A DNA stretch of 39,837 nucleotides from Candidatus Brocadiaceae bacterium. Lineage in GTDB: Bacteria; Planctomycetota; Brocadiia; Brocadiales; Scalinduaceae. The notes below the pieces were generated by a model. That model ran no database searches and was not told the DNA's origin. It saw nothing but the letters and a program-made list of their open reading frames with translations. The translations under genes and the position numbers were made by a program. The stretch spans positions 1-39,837 of the forward strand of contig CAKKPF010000309.1 in NCBI GenBank assembly GCA_919901575.1, in the 5' to 3' direction. This document shows, one piece after another, positions 30,510-39,452 of this stretch (the first letter of the stretch is position 1; every line of letters starts with the position of its first letter).

Positions 30510-31808
30510 TTAGGGCATCAATTTTATTCCCGAAACAGTCTCCAGATTTATAATAGCCTTGTTGTAATCAAGTAATGCATTTAGATAAGCTGTTTGTGTC
30601 TCTATGAGATTTTTCTGCATCGTAAGAAATTCAATAAAGCTGGTATTGCCCTCTTGATATGATATTTCATTCAACCTCAGGCTTTCATCAACCTGTGGCA
30701 TAATTTCATCAGTATAGATGGCTATACCGCCTTTTGCCGCCATAAAGGTTTGATATGCAGTTTCCACTTCCTTTTGAATCTCCAGATACCTGTTCTTTAT
30801 GTCTATGTTAGCTACATCTTTAGCGGTTCTGGCCTTTTTAAGTTCAGATTGTTTCCTGTCCCATATTGGAATTGATATAGATATCTCTCCGCCTAAAATA
30901 TCATCTGTTCCGGATTCCCTTGTAAAGAATCCTGAAAGGTCAGGATTTGGAATAATCTCAACCTTCCGTAGTAATATTTCCTGAGAAGCCCTTTCCTTCT
31001 CAAACTCTTTTGCCCTTAAGTCAGGTCTTTCTTTGTAAGCAGAAGTCAGAATATCTTCCATGTTTATCTGTAACTTTTCGAAGTGCATCTCTCCCTCAAT
31101 ATTTAATGCTTCATCCCCTGGTTTTCCGAGCAGGAGTTTCAGGTTCAGGAGACTGTTTTGATAGTTACTCTTTGCGACAAGGAGTTGTTGCTTTGCCTGC
31201 CCATAACCTATTTTTATAGAGTTGAGTTCCAGTGCGGCTATTGCTCCTGCTTTATATCTTTCCATAGTTGCACTCCATAGCTTTTCAAATATGCCTTCGA
31301 CAAAGCTCCGAAGTTTTACAATTTCTAAAGAAGTTAAAACCTCATAAAAACTACTCTTGACGTTAGCGATAACTTCTCTTTCTACGTCGGCAACTTCAAA
31401 TTTTACCCTCTCTATATTCTTCTCAGCTACACGTATTCGTTTGCGCCTTTGGCCAAAAACCTCAAATTCTTGAGATAATGCGATGGTATAGTCTGTATCC
31501 CTCCCTGTAGATGATGATTCTCTAGCGCCAGTTTCGCTTCCCAGTTTTGGATTTGTAGGTAAAAGTAATGATGCCTTAATACGTTCAGCCTCGGCTAAAT
31601 CTAATCTCTTTCGTGTAGCGGCGAGCTGTAAATTATTTTCAAACGCTATTGTAATACATTCTTTGAGGTTGACAGTTTTAGTATTTTCCACTCCCCGCAG
31701 GGCCGGTTCAGAGACCTGAGCCATTGATTCATTAGAAGTCAAAAAGAGTACGGTTGCTATTAATGTTACGACAGTCACATATTTAATGTGATGTACCGGA
31801 TAGATCAT
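30510..31808 (-). CDS. TolC-family outer-membrane efflux channel
   Basis: A 432-aa outer-membrane factor with a signal peptide ending near residue 30 (SNESMAQ). Two OEP repeats form the long helical barrel: LKECITIAFENNLQLAATRK at the start of the first, EDILTSAYKERPDLRAKEFE at the start of the second. Typical equator features follow (AYLNALLDYNKAIINLETVS). It serves the RND pump and adaptor downstream and, since no other channel is nearby, probably also the CzcA-CzcB pair. The upstream gap (31809-31954) carries repeat sequence. The gap to the adaptor holds the ATPase remnant. Confidence 0.9.
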   Translation of the reverse strand: MIYPVHHIKYVTVVTLIATVLFLTSNESMAQVSEPALRGVENTKTVNLKECITIAFENNLQLAATRKRLDLAEAERIKASLLLPTNPKLGSETGARESSSTGRDTDYTIALSQEFEVFGQRRKRIRVAEKNIERVKFEVADVEREVIANVKSSFYEVLTSLEIVKLRSFVEGIFEKLWSATMERYKAGAIAALELNSIKIGYGQAKQQLLVAKSNYQNSLLNLKLLLGKPGDEALNIEGEMHFEKLQINMEDILTSAYKERPDLRAKEFEKERASQEILLRKVEIIPNPDLSGFFTRESGTDDILGGEISISIPIWDRKQSELKKARTAKDVANIDIKNRYLEIQKEVETAYQTFMAAKGGIAIYTDEIMPQVDESLRLNEISYQEGNTSFIEFLTMQKNLIETQTAYLNALLDYNKAIINLETVSGIKLMP

Positions 31809-31870
31809 TTATTACCTCTTTGTTAAAGGTTGTATATGTAGATTAAGCGCCCGCTCGACTCGCCCGCCCA

Positions 31871-31917
31871 GGCGGACGGCTACATTGACATGCAATATAA
31901 TATCGCCCAATTTAGGT
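31871..31917. repeat. Second copy of the 7201-7247 repeat end
   Basis: Aligns without gaps to 7201-7247 at 38 of 47 positions, best over CAATATAATATCGCCCAATT TAGGT. It is preceded by GC-rich CGCCCGCCCAGGCGG (31861-31875), as the first copy is preceded by GC-rich hairpins. Both copies lie in front of leftward outer-membrane genes in the same orientation. Confidence 0.7.
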
Positions 31918-31954
31918 TAAAACAGGAACTTGCTTTGATAAAAGAATGGAAGGA

Positions 31955-32314
31955 CTAAAGAGTTGATTGTGGAGGGCGAAAGAGGGTTTTTGCAAACAGT
32001 TCTTTGTAAAGGACGTTTTCGGTTGTTGGAAACAGTTGAGATGTATTGTTGAAATGAAAAATAACTCCAGTTGACTGATTTGTAAAAAAATGTGAAAAAG
32101 TACAACAGACAGCACAGTGCTGGAAAGGTTCACTGGGAAGAATAGGACAGTTATGTTCATTGCAAGAATTCGTTCCTTCTGAAGAAGCAGAACCTATTTC
32201 TACTCTATCGTAAGTATCTTCAAACGAAAAAACAACTTCTGGAAGGATCGAAAAAGATAAAACTAATATCAAACAAACCTTTAATATGCGAATTTTCCTT
32301 AGTTTTATTTCCAT
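31955..32314 (-). CDS. Secreted Cys/His-rich small protein at the head of the RND operon
   Basis: A 119-aa protein with a signal peptide (residues 1-30, ending VVFSF). The mature part contains CNEHNCPILPSEPFQHCAVC followed by CTFSHFF: five Cys and several His within about 30 residues, a likely soft-metal site. Similar short, poorly conserved Cys/His-rich exported peptides precede copper and other metal-efflux genes (for example CopL/DUF2946-like), where they bind metal or aid sensing. It is the first gene of the leftward efflux region, about 50 bases after a likely promoter. The C-terminal part is unremarkable. The family could not be fixed. Confidence 0.6.
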   Translation of the reverse strand: MEIKLRKIRILKVCLILVLSFSILPEVVFSFEDTYDRVEIGSASSEGTNSCNEHNCPILPSEPFQHCAVCCTFSHFFTNQSTGVIFHFNNTSQLFPTTENVLYKELFAKTLFRPPQSTL

Positions 32315-32370
32315 AAATACTTAATCAAAAAATTGTTCCAAATTACCAGAGTCAATAAACATATAAATTT

Positions 32371-32398
32371 ACTCTAACATAATCTTAACATATGTCAA
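32371..32398 (-). promoter_or_regulatory. Promoter of the metal-efflux operon with 11-bp direct repeats
   Basis: Leftward -35 TTGACA (32393-32398), 16-bp spacer and a -10-like TAGAGT (32371-32376). The spacer contains two TAACATA words on the plus strand (32375-32381, 32386-32392) exactly 11 bp apart. Direct repeats in 11-bp phase are the binding mode of OmpR/PhoB-type response regulators such as CusR and CzcR. No such regulator is encoded in the window. Confidence 0.45.
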
Positions 32399-32517
32399 TT
32401 ATTTTTGGCTGGTAGCGTGTGGGTTTTTTCCATACATAGCAGCATTTATTTTGTCTCATATCATTAAAGGATTAATTTTGCAGAGCAAAATGCCAATAAA
32501 TTAGCGACCAGCAGGAG

Positions 32518-33240
32518 CTAATTTATGTCAAGGCCATTTATTATCTGTTCGGGATTATGGCAGACAAGCGCCCTGGCCTCTTTTTCCCCAACAATATTGG
32601 CGGCACATTCTACTGCCTTAGACAGGATTGGAGGCCTGCCGGCAAGTGAATGAACATCAGAAGCAATAAAATGCACAAGTCTATTTTTTAAAAGCCACTC
32701 GGAACATTTTCTTTCCCTGGGACCTGCCTGACCTGTTATACTCGGTGCGTTCACCTGGACACGGGCGCCAATATTGACCAATTGACCCACAAGTTCCGGA
32801 TTTTTCTGAAATGTTGATATTCTTTCTGCGTGTGCAATGATTGGAATAATACCATTGACCTTGAGATTGAATATGAATTTATCGGTCCCGGGAGGTATGA
32901 AGACAAAGGGAAGTTCAAAAAGAATGAACTTTCCACCATTATTGATTGTAAGCACCTCCCCGCTTTTTACACTTTCTACCAGTCCTTCATGAATATGTAT
33001 CTCTGCCCCGGGAAGTATTTCAATATCAATTTGGTTTTCTTTCAACTTGAGGTTAAGCGCATCAACCATTTTCAGTATCTCATCGCTTTTTGCCTCGTAC
33101 ACTCCGTCCTTTGAATGCGGTGTTGCCACAATTTTCTTAATCCCATCATTCGCAGCAATTTTGCAAAGTTCAACCGACTCCTCAATTGTTTGCGGGCCAT
33201 CATCGAGGGAAGGAAGTATGTGTGCGTGTGTATCTATCAT
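32518..33240 (-). CDS. PHP-type tyrosine-protein phosphatase (CpsB/YwqE family)
   Basis: A 240-aa protein of typical length with all metal-binding motifs of the PHP superfamily in order: DTHAHILPSLDDGP (from residue 3), VATPHSKDG, GAEIHI, IAHAERI and ASDVHS. CpsB/YwqE enzymes are Mn-dependent phosphatases that dephosphorylate the bacterial tyrosine kinases controlling capsule and exopolysaccharide export. No kinase or polysaccharide gene is in the window, so it stands alone here. It is separated from the efflux operon by about 200 bp and has its own AT-rich upstream region. Confidence 0.9.
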   Translation of the reverse strand: MIDTHAHILPSLDDGPQTIEESVELCKIAANDGIKKIVATPHSKDGVYEAKSDEILKMVDALNLKLKENQIDIEILPGAEIHIHEGLVESVKSGEVLTINNGGKFILFELPFVFIPPGTDKFIFNLKVNGIIPIIAHAERISTFQKNPELVGQLVNIGARVQVNAPSITGQAGPRERKCSEWLLKNRLVHFIASDVHSLAGRPPILSKAVECAANIVGEKEARALVCHNPEQIINGLDIN

Positions 33241-33299
33241 AAAAGAGTCCTTTTTTATAATTTCTATAAGTGCCTGATTTTGTGTTTGTTATAACGTTA

Positions 33300-33645
33300 T
33301 TATTTTATAACATAATGAGTTATAATTCCAATCAAATTATAACGATAGGCGGCTTCCCACTGCCTTGAATCAGGATGGTTCTGGTCCAGATACCGGCTAC
33401 AATACCAGTTCTTTCAACTTATCTACAATCCATATCATGCTTTCTGTGTCCAGGCGTCAATATTTTTCTAAATCTTCCATGACTTTCATCCTTTCTCTTT
33501 CTGAAACATTGCCATAAACAAAAACCCATAAAAATACATTTACATGCACAGGTAAATTGTCTGCCAACCTCACAGTCGAACCAAAAAACTTTTTATTGGA
33601 ATGAATCGAATTAGCATAGTGACACTTTGTAGAGTCTATAACCGA
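33300..33645 (-). pseudogene. Broken gene of unknown family
   Basis: Reading leftward from 33645 a long coherent frame encodes VRLADNLPVHVNVFLWVFVY, then GNVSERERMKVMEDLEKY, a TGA (33457-33459) where TGG would read on, then RLDTESMIWIVDKLKELVL and a TAG (33397-33399). A second frame overlapping its end (33300-33413) continues with NWYCSRYLDQNHPDSRQWEA and a hydrophobic tail THYVIK. One nonsense change plus one frameshift would give a single protein. I cannot name the family. Confidence 0.4.
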
Positions 33646-34190
33646 CTATTGCTCCCATTATTCAAATGACAATATAAAATTATAAGTGTTTTGGGTAATA
33701 ATTGTGGAATATTACCTATAACCACTATTATTTTCTCATTACTCTTTCTAAGCATACCAAGATTATATTCAGTATCACATTGATAAATTTATACTTAAGG
33801 ATAGTTTGAAAGATAATTTTTTTAGTATGTGTATTTGGCACGTAGTGTGCGAAATTACTAAGTAAAGAGACACCTTGTGGAAGAAAGAAAGGTTTGATCA
33901 AAAACAATATGAGAAAAGGAGGGATATGAATCAATAAATAGATGTAGCACAGTTTTAACTTTATCCATGGACTTAAGGATAAAGGGGGATAAAAGTCACG
34001 GGGGGAGTGTTGGGGTCACGTCTCCCCTTGGCTGAATATCCTTTTTAGCTTTGCATATTGTTTTCAGGTCAGGGAAACCATCCCTGACTGCATAAACTGC
34101 CACCTTAGAGTCTGAATCACTGCAAGACCCACTATGAGTAGAATATCCGGGAGCATTATTTCATGTAATGAATAGAAAAGCATTCAGTAA
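33646..34190. other. Intergenic region without a gene; one stem-loop
   Basis: An AT-rich stretch of about 545 bp. An open frame at 33728-33934 looks like a chance frame. The only clear structure is GTCAGGGA-AACCA-TCCCTGAC (34068-34088), eight perfect pairs, without a T-run, so not a standard terminator. The purine/GC patch at about 33985-34035 (GGGGGATAAAAGTCACGGGG) may be a decayed repeat. Confidence 0.5.
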
Positions 34191-34433
34191 CTACTCACCA
34201 ATCATCTGTATAACCAGATTCCACCTTCTCGGGCGGTTATCAAAATCTGTCACCACTGCCTGCTGCCATGTTCCCAACATGAGCTTGCCGTTATCAAAAG
34301 GCACGGTGAAGGAAGAACCCAGCAAGGCTGCCCGAAGGGTAATTAATTCAAAGCGTAATTCGTATTCACCCGTCCATACCATTCGCCAGCCCCCGCCCGA
34401 ACGTGCCGTTCGGTACGGGCGGGCAATGTGCAT
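34191..34433 (-). pseudogene. YjbQ/UPF0047 family, N-terminal half lost
   Basis: The last 50 residues (LRAALLGSSFTVPFDNGKLM, LGTWQQAVVTDFDNRP, VIQMIGE) match the C-terminal end of YjbQ proteins, including the LGxWQ signature. Complete family members have about 135-140 residues. The first 25 residues here (Arg/Gly-rich) are translated from the GC-rich palindrome 34392-34425, so the gene's first half has been lost and the repeat sits at the break. Between the repeat and pgi there are only about 20 bp. Confidence 0.75.
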
Positions 34434-34440
34434 TCTGGCG
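34384..34440. repeat. GC-rich palindromic element at the broken end of yjbQ
   Basis: Outer arms CGCCAG (34384-34389) and CTGGCG (34435-34440) enclose the 34-bp unit 34392-34425, which matches 7070-7103 in reverse complement at 32 of 34 positions. The whole can fold as a long hairpin. Confidence 0.8.
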
Positions 34441-34459
34441 GGGACGGGAATCTAAAACA

Positions 34460-36121
34460 TTATTTTGACGACATTCTCATCTCTTTGAAGGCATTTATTA
34501 ATCCATTTGTGGAAGAATCGTGGGAATCAACCTGTTTATCATCTCCTAACTCCGGCAGTATCTTCTTTGCCAGTTGTTTGCCAAGTTCAACGCCCCATTG
34601 ATCAAAACTGAAAATATTCCAAACTACTCCCTGGACAAATATCTTGTGTTCATACATTGCTATCAGACTGCCTAAGACTCTGGGGGTTAATTTTCTGAAC
34701 AGGATTGAATTTGTCGGCCTGTTGCCATCAAAGACTTTGTGAGGATATAATTTCTGAATCTCATAATCACTCTTGCCGTCTCTTTTTAATTCTTCGATAA
34801 CCTCTTCTCTGGTTTTCCCATTCAGGAGGGCTTCTGTCTGTGCAAAAAAGTTTGATAATAAAATGTTATGATGCTCTCCAATTGGGTTTTGGCTGATTGC
34901 GGGCGCCAGGAAATCTGCCGGAATCATCTTTGTTCCCTGATGGATTAACTGATAAAAGGCGTGCTGGCCATTTGTTCCGGATTCACCCCATATAACAGGG
35001 CCGGTCTGATAATTAACTTTTCTCCCGTTTCTGTCCACTGATTTTCCGTTACTCTCCATATTACCCTGCTGAAAATATGCAGGGAACCTGTGCATATACT
35101 GGTCGTAGGGCAAGATAGCTTCTGTCTGCGCTCCGAAGAAATTGTTGTACCAGATTCCTATTAAGGCCAGAACAACAGGAATGTTCTTATCAAATGGGGC
35201 GTCTCTAAAATGGTTGTCCATTTCAAAGGCGCCCTGCAGTAATTCGGTAAAGTTTTCATACCCGATATAACACGCTATAGACAGGCCGATTGCCGACCAG
35301 AGTGAATAGCGACCGCCAACCCAGTCCCAGAACACGAACATGTTATCTTTGTCAATACCGAATTCTTCAATTTTTTCTATATTTGTAGAGATTGCCACGA
35401 AATGCCTTGAAACATATGTCCGGTCTTTCGCATATTTTAGGAACCATTCTCTCGCGGAAAATGCATTTGTCATTGTCTCCTGAGTTGTAAAGGTCTTTGA
35501 AGCAATCAAAAACAGGGTGATTTCAGGATTCAGTCTTTTCAAGGTTTCTATGATATGAGTTCCATCAACATTTGAGACAAAATGAACTGCCAAGCCATCT
35601 TTTGCGTAAGGCCGAAGACATTCCGTCGCCATTACGGGACCCAGATCGGAACCCCCGATTCCAATATTTACAATATCCGTAATCTTTTTACCGGTAAACC
35701 CCTTCCACTCTCCAGAAATTATTTTATTTGAGAAATCTTTCATCTTATTTAAGACTGCGTTCACTTCCGGCATTACGTCTTTGCCATTAACGTAAATGGG
35801 GTTATTATCTCTATTTCGTAAAGCAATGTGCAAAACCGCTCTATCTTCAGTCTCGTTGATTCTATCTCCGTTGAACATCTTATCAATCGCATCTCTCAAC
35901 CCGACATCATCAGATAATTCAAGTAGTAACTTTAGTGTTTCCTCTGTAATTATATTCTTTGAATAATCAACAAGAATATCATTAAATTTAATGGAGAATT
36001 TGTTGAACCTTTCCGGATCACTAGCAAAAAGGTCTTTCATGTGAATTTGTTTCATCTCTTTGAAATGACCGATAATATCTTTCCACCTTTGGGTTTCAGT
36101 AGGATTAAATTTTTTCAACAT
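34460..36121 (-). CDS. pgi: Glucose-6-phosphate isomerase
   Basis: A 553-aa enzyme of the long (proteobacterial/eukaryotic) PGI class, interconverting glucose 6-phosphate and fructose 6-phosphate. Diagnostic stretches are [20 protein letters not shown] (about residues 147-166), [34 protein letters not shown] (signature 1, about residue 270), [28 protein letters not shown] (signature 2) and the late [20 protein letters not shown] with catalytic Lys near GKQLAKK. An AAGGA ribosome binding site precedes the ATG. It lies 20 bp downstream of livF on the same strand and may be cotranscribed, though the functions are unrelated. Confidence 0.97.
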   Translation of the reverse strand: MLKKFNPTETQRWKDIIGHFKEMKQIHMKDLFASDPERFNKFSIKFNDILVDYSKNIITEETLKLLLELSDDVGLRDAIDKMFNGDRINETEDRAVLHIALRNRDNNPIYVNGKDVMPEVNAVLNKMKDFSNKIISGEWKGFTGKKITDIVNIGIGGSDLGPVMATECLRPYAKDGLAVHFVSNVDGTHIIETLKRLNPEITLFLIASKTFTTQETMTNAFSAREWFLKYAKDRTYVSRHFVAISTNIEKIEEFGIDKDNMFVFWDWVGGRYSLWSAIGLSIACYIGYENFTELLQGAFEMDNHFRDAPFDKNIPVVLALIGIWYNNFFGAQTEAILPYDQYMHRFPAYFQQGNMESNGKSVDRNGRKVNYQTGPVIWGESGTNGQHAFYQLIHQGTKMIPADFLAPAISQNPIGEHHNILLSNFFAQTEALLNGKTREEVIEELKRDGKSDYEIQKLYPHKVFDGNRPTNSILFRKLTPRVLGSLIAMYEHKIFVQGVVWNIFSFDQWGVELGKQLAKKILPELGDDKQVDSHDSSTNGLINAFKEMRMSSK

Positions 36122-36141
36122 GTTGACTTCCTTGATTAAGT

Positions 36142-36849
36142 TTATCCACCTAAAAATAATTTTCTGACTTCATCATTTTCAAGAAGGTTTTTCGCTTTGT
36201 CTTCAAAGGCAATCTTGCCTATTTCAAATACATACCCTCGATCTGCATGTTCTAATGCCATTCTTGCATTCTGTTCAACAATCAGAATAGTAGTTCCATT
36301 ATTATTAATCTCTTTTATCTTTTCAAATACAATATCCACATAGTTTGGAGAAAGTCCCAGTGAAGGTTCGTCTAACAATAGCAACTCAGGCTTTAACATC
36401 AATGCCCTGCCAATAGCCAGCATCTGCTGTTCACCACTGCTTAATGTCCCTGCTTTTTGTTTCCGTCTTTCTTTAAGAACAGGAAAAAGGCCGTATACCT
36501 TATCAATATCATCCCGGACTTCCTCTTTATTATTTATAGTAAATGCGCCCATCTCAAGATTCTCCAGGACGGTCATTGACGCAAAAACCCTTCTACCTTC
36601 CGGTACGAGGCAGAGCTTTTTTTCAACTAACTGATGCGGCTGCCTGCCATTTATGTTTTCTCCTTGAAACAAAATCTTACCTGATTTTGGTTTTAGTAAA
36701 CCACAAATTGCCTTTAGGGTAGTTGACTTACCCGCACCATTTGGTCCTATCATTGCAACAATCTCTTCTTCGATTACATGGAGAGAAATATTATCAACGG
36801 CATGTACGCTATCGTAATGTACTGTTAAATCTCTTACCTCAAGTAGCAC
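36142..36849 (-). CDS. livF: Branched-chain amino acid ABC transporter ATPase LivF
   Basis: A 235-aa ATPase with Walker [10 protein letters not shown] (about residues 34-42), the LivF-type [20 protein letters not shown], signature [15 protein letters not shown], Walker [14 protein letters not shown] and the EQNAR switch region. LivF and LivG form the energising heterodimer of the high-affinity leucine/isoleucine/valine importer. Its start overlaps the end of livG by 11 bases, as usual in liv operons. The length is normal. Confidence 0.95.
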   Translation of the reverse strand: MLLEVRDLTVHYDSVHAVDNISLHVIEEEIVAMIGPNGAGKSTTLKAICGLLKPKSGKILFQGENINGRQPHQLVEKKLCLVPEGRRVFASMTVLENLEMGAFTINNKEEVRDDIDKVYGLFPVLKERRKQKAGTLSSGEQQMLAIGRALMLKPELLLLDEPSLGLSPNYVDIVFEKIKEINNNGTTILIVEQNARMALEHADRGYVFEIGKIAFEDKAKNLLENDEVRKLFLGG

Positions 36850-37657
36850 TTATGCGCCTCCTGCCAAGATATGCTTCTATAACCTTTTCATCGTTAGTTA
36901 CTTTTTCCGGAGCGCCTTCCGCAATCTTTTGGCCGTAGTTAAGGACAATTACGTTATCAGAGACTCCGGTTACCACTTTCATATCGTGTTCGATAAATAA
37001 AACCGTCTTCCCTTTAGCTTTTAATGACTTTAATATATCCAATATCTTGACTCTCATATTAGGGAATACACCTGCCGTCGGCTCATCAAAAAGAAACAGA
37101 TCCGCTTCTGTAGCAAGTGACCGGGCTAATTCAATCAAGCGCCTCTGTCCATGAGACAGATTTTCCGCAAGTTCATCTTTTTTGTCTACAAGGCCTACCA
37201 GTTCCAGATATTCCAGAGCTTTTTCTCTGTTTGTCTGTTCTTCATCCCTCATATGCCTGGATTGAAAAAGTGCGGATAAAAGGGTTTCCCCCTTGTCATA
37301 TTTCGTTGCAAGCAGCATATTCTCCATAACCGTAATCTGCGGAAAGAGTCTGATATCCTGAAATGTCCTTGATATGCCCAGTCTGGCTATTTTGGAAGGG
37401 ATGAGTCTGGTAAGCTTATGGGTTGATGGATTAAATTTAATGATTTCGCCATTATCAGGTTTTAAAAAACCTCCAATCAGGTTAAAGACCGTTGTCTTGC
37501 CTGCGCCATTTGGGCCTATCAGGGCAGTAATACTTGCCGTTTGAATTGAAAGATTAAGATTATCTACGGCCCTAACTCCATCAAATACCTTTGTTAGGTT
37601 TTGAATTCTCAGAATAGTTGCCGATTGCCGGTTGTTGGTTTTTAGATACTCCTCCAT
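36839..37657 (-). CDS. livG: Branched-chain amino acid ABC transporter ATPase LivG
   Basis: A 272-aa ATPase with Walker [10 protein letters not shown], the LivG-type [20 protein letters not shown], signature [15 protein letters not shown] and Walker [15 protein letters not shown], followed by FIEHDMKVV. The first 15 residues ([11 protein letters not shown]) are a non-conserved extension; a later start is possible. In the family the PTAG is followed by L/M-N-P; here it is V-F-P-N. It lies seven bases after livM. Confidence 0.94.
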   Translation of the reverse strand: MEEYLKTNNRQSATILRIQNLTKVFDGVRAVDNLNLSIQTASITALIGPNGAGKTTVFNLIGGFLKPDNGEIIKFNPSTHKLTRLIPSKIARLGISRTFQDIRLFPQITVMENMLLATKYDKGETLLSALFQSRHMRDEEQTNREKALEYLELVGLVDKKDELAENLSHGQRRLIELARSLATEADLFLFDEPTAGVFPNMRVKILDILKSLKAKGKTVLFIEHDMKVVTGVSDNVIVLNYGQKIAEGAPEKVTNDEKVIEAYLGRRRISAT

Positions 37658-37663
37658 CTTTTT

Positions 37664-38533
37664 CTATTTAAACCGATATACCCCCATTATTCCCTGTGGT
37701 CGTTTGATCATAAGAAATATCAGGAGTAATCCATAAATCATCTGTCTCATCGGCGCTGCTATTGATGAGGGCATTCCCAAAAACCTCAGAAGTTCAGGAA
37801 AAACCACCAGTATTATAGCTCCAACTATTGAGCCGGAAATTCTTCCCATTCCTCCAAAAATAACCATAAGGAGAATGGTAATAGATTCTATTAAGGTGAA
37901 ACTTGAAGGATCAATAAAGGTTATGTAATGTGAATAAAGACTCCCGGCTATACCCGCGAAGAATGCTCCAATAATGAAAACCAGCAACTTGTATCTTGTC
38001 GTATCCTTTCCTAAAGACTCTGAGGCAATCTCGTCTTCCCGTATAGACCTCAGAATCCTGCCAAAGGGAGAATTTACTATCCTATTAATAATGAATATAG
38101 TTATTGCTACGAATACTAAGACCAGTAATAAGTAAGACCAGATTCCTGATAGCTGAAAACCGGCCACTGAAAAGCCTGGTATACCGGGAAGCCCCATTGG
38201 GCCTCTTGTGAGAGAAACCCAGTTCTTTGCAATGGAGTAAACGATAACTCCCAGGCCAAAGGTTGCCAAAGCAAGATAATCACCCTTTAATCGCACTGCC
38301 GGGTACCCAATTACTATGCCTGATATTGCGGCAACGCAAGCTCCGGTAAATAAACCTATCCATGGCGACAGGCCCGCATTTAATGCAAGCAGGCTCGAAG
38401 TATAAGCCCCTATACAGGAAAATGCCGCGTGTCCCAATGCCGGAAGCCCTGTATATCCTACAATGAGATTAAGGCTCAGTGTTAAGATAATGTATATGCA
38501 GGCAATAACAAGAATGTGCAGAATATATTCCAT
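37664..38533 (-). CDS. livM: Branched-chain amino acid ABC transporter permease LivM
   Basis: A 289-aa inner-membrane protein with about eight to nine helices. Family marks are LNLIVGYTGLPALGHAAFSC near the start, GYPAVRLKGDYLALATFGLG in the middle and the EAA-like SIREDEIASESLGKDTTRYK. It pairs with LivH as translocation pore. It starts six bases after the livH stop. Confidence 0.94.
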   Translation of the reverse strand: MEYILHILVIACIYIILTLSLNLIVGYTGLPALGHAAFSCIGAYTSSLLALNAGLSPWIGLFTGACVAAISGIVIGYPAVRLKGDYLALATFGLGVIVYSIAKNWVSLTRGPMGLPGIPGFSVAGFQLSGIWSYLLLVLVFVAITIFIINRIVNSPFGRILRSIREDEIASESLGKDTTRYKLLVFIIGAFFAGIAGSLYSHYITFIDPSSFTLIESITILLMVIFGGMGRISGSIVGAIILVVFPELLRFLGMPSSIAAPMRQMIYGLLLIFLMIKRPQGIMGVYRFK

Positions 38534-38538
38534 ACCTT

Positions 38539-39450
38539 TTAGATTTTTTCCTTTTCTGTTTTAGTGCCCAGAAATCCCCACGGTCTTATTAAAAGAAAGA
38601 TTATGAGAATAGCAAACGCAATACAATCCTTCCACCCTGCTGAAATCTTCCAGATACCAAGATTCTCAGCCAGGCCGAGAAAGAAGGCGCCCAGTACCGC
38701 ACCAGGAATACTGCCGATTCCTCCAATAATAGAAGCGATAATCCCTTTCAGGATTGCGCTGAAACCCATAGTAGGTTCTATATTGGTTTCATAGGAGATA
38801 AGTATCCCCGCGGCGCCTGCCAATGCGGAACCTATGACAAACGAAGTCATAATTATCCTTTCCGGATTTATGCCAACAACATTTGCAGCTATAGGGTCGT
38901 CAGAGACAGCCCTCATTGCCTTGCCAAGCTTTGACTTTTGGATAAACAACCATAAGATAACTAACAACAAACTACTGACGACTAATATCAATATCTGTAT
39001 GTCCGTGATAACTGCGCCGCAGAGATGATGTCCTTCTTTGACGGGGCCGGTTCTTATAGTAAGAATCTGTGCCCCGTAGATAAGCTGTATCAGGTTTTGA
39101 AGGAAGATAAAGACGCCGAATGATGCGAGGAGAAAGATCATGTTAGATGCACTCTTTTTGCGGAGCGGATAATAGAAGCATCTATCAATGGCAATCCCCA
39201 ACAGGGCTGCAAAAATTATGGACAAGAAAAAAGAAAGGATAATATTGAGGTGTAAGGAGATGGTCAACGTATAAGCAAAATACGCCCCGGCAGTATAGAC
39301 AATACCGTGAGCAAGGTTGAAGAACTTTACTGTCCGGTAGATTACGCTAAAGCCGATAGCGATAAGGGCATATATACTACCGGCAATTATGCCATTTAGG
39401 ATGAGTTGCTGGAGCAAAACTTTTCCCCCGCCAAAACCTATGAATAACAT
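38539..39450 (-). CDS. livH: Branched-chain amino acid ABC transporter permease LivH
   Basis: A permease with about eight helices: LNGIIAGSIYALIAIGFSVI, FFNLAHGIVYTAGAYFAY, the EAA-like MRAVSDDPIAANVVGINPER and GIIASIIGGIGSIPGAVLGA. The ATG at 39450 has no ribosome binding site. A TTG at about 39417, with GGCGGGGGA just upstream, would give the usual N-terminus (LLQQLILNG) and is a good alternative. No binding protein (LivJ/LivK) is in the window; it may lie to the right. Confidence 0.92.
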   Translation of the reverse strand: MLFIGFGGGKVLLQQLILNGIIAGSIYALIAIGFSVIYRTVKFFNLAHGIVYTAGAYFAYTLTISLHLNIILSFFLSIIFAALLGIAIDRCFYYPLRKKSASNMIFLLASFGVFIFLQNLIQLIYGAQILTIRTGPVKEGHHLCGAVITDIQILILVVSSLLLVILWLFIQKSKLGKAMRAVSDDPIAANVVGINPERIIMTSFVIGSALAGAAGILISYETNIEPTMGFSAILKGIIASIIGGIGSIPGAVLGAFFLGLAENLGIWKISAGWKDCIAFAILIIFLLIRPWGFLGTKTEKEKI

Positions 39451-39452
39451 AG

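Noticed and set aside
33288-33343. Four TTATAA(C) words upstream of the PHP phosphatase gene
   Set aside because: Spacing is irregular (17, 14, 18 bp) and the region is very AT-rich and overlaps the broken gene, so an operator array is not supported.
33728-33934. 68-aa open frame on the minus strand
   Set aside because: Low-complexity hydrophobic translation of AT-rich DNA, without a ribosome binding site or similarity that I can see.
34068-34088. Stem-loop as intrinsic terminator
   Set aside because: Eight perfect pairs but no following T-run on either strand and no gene ending close by.
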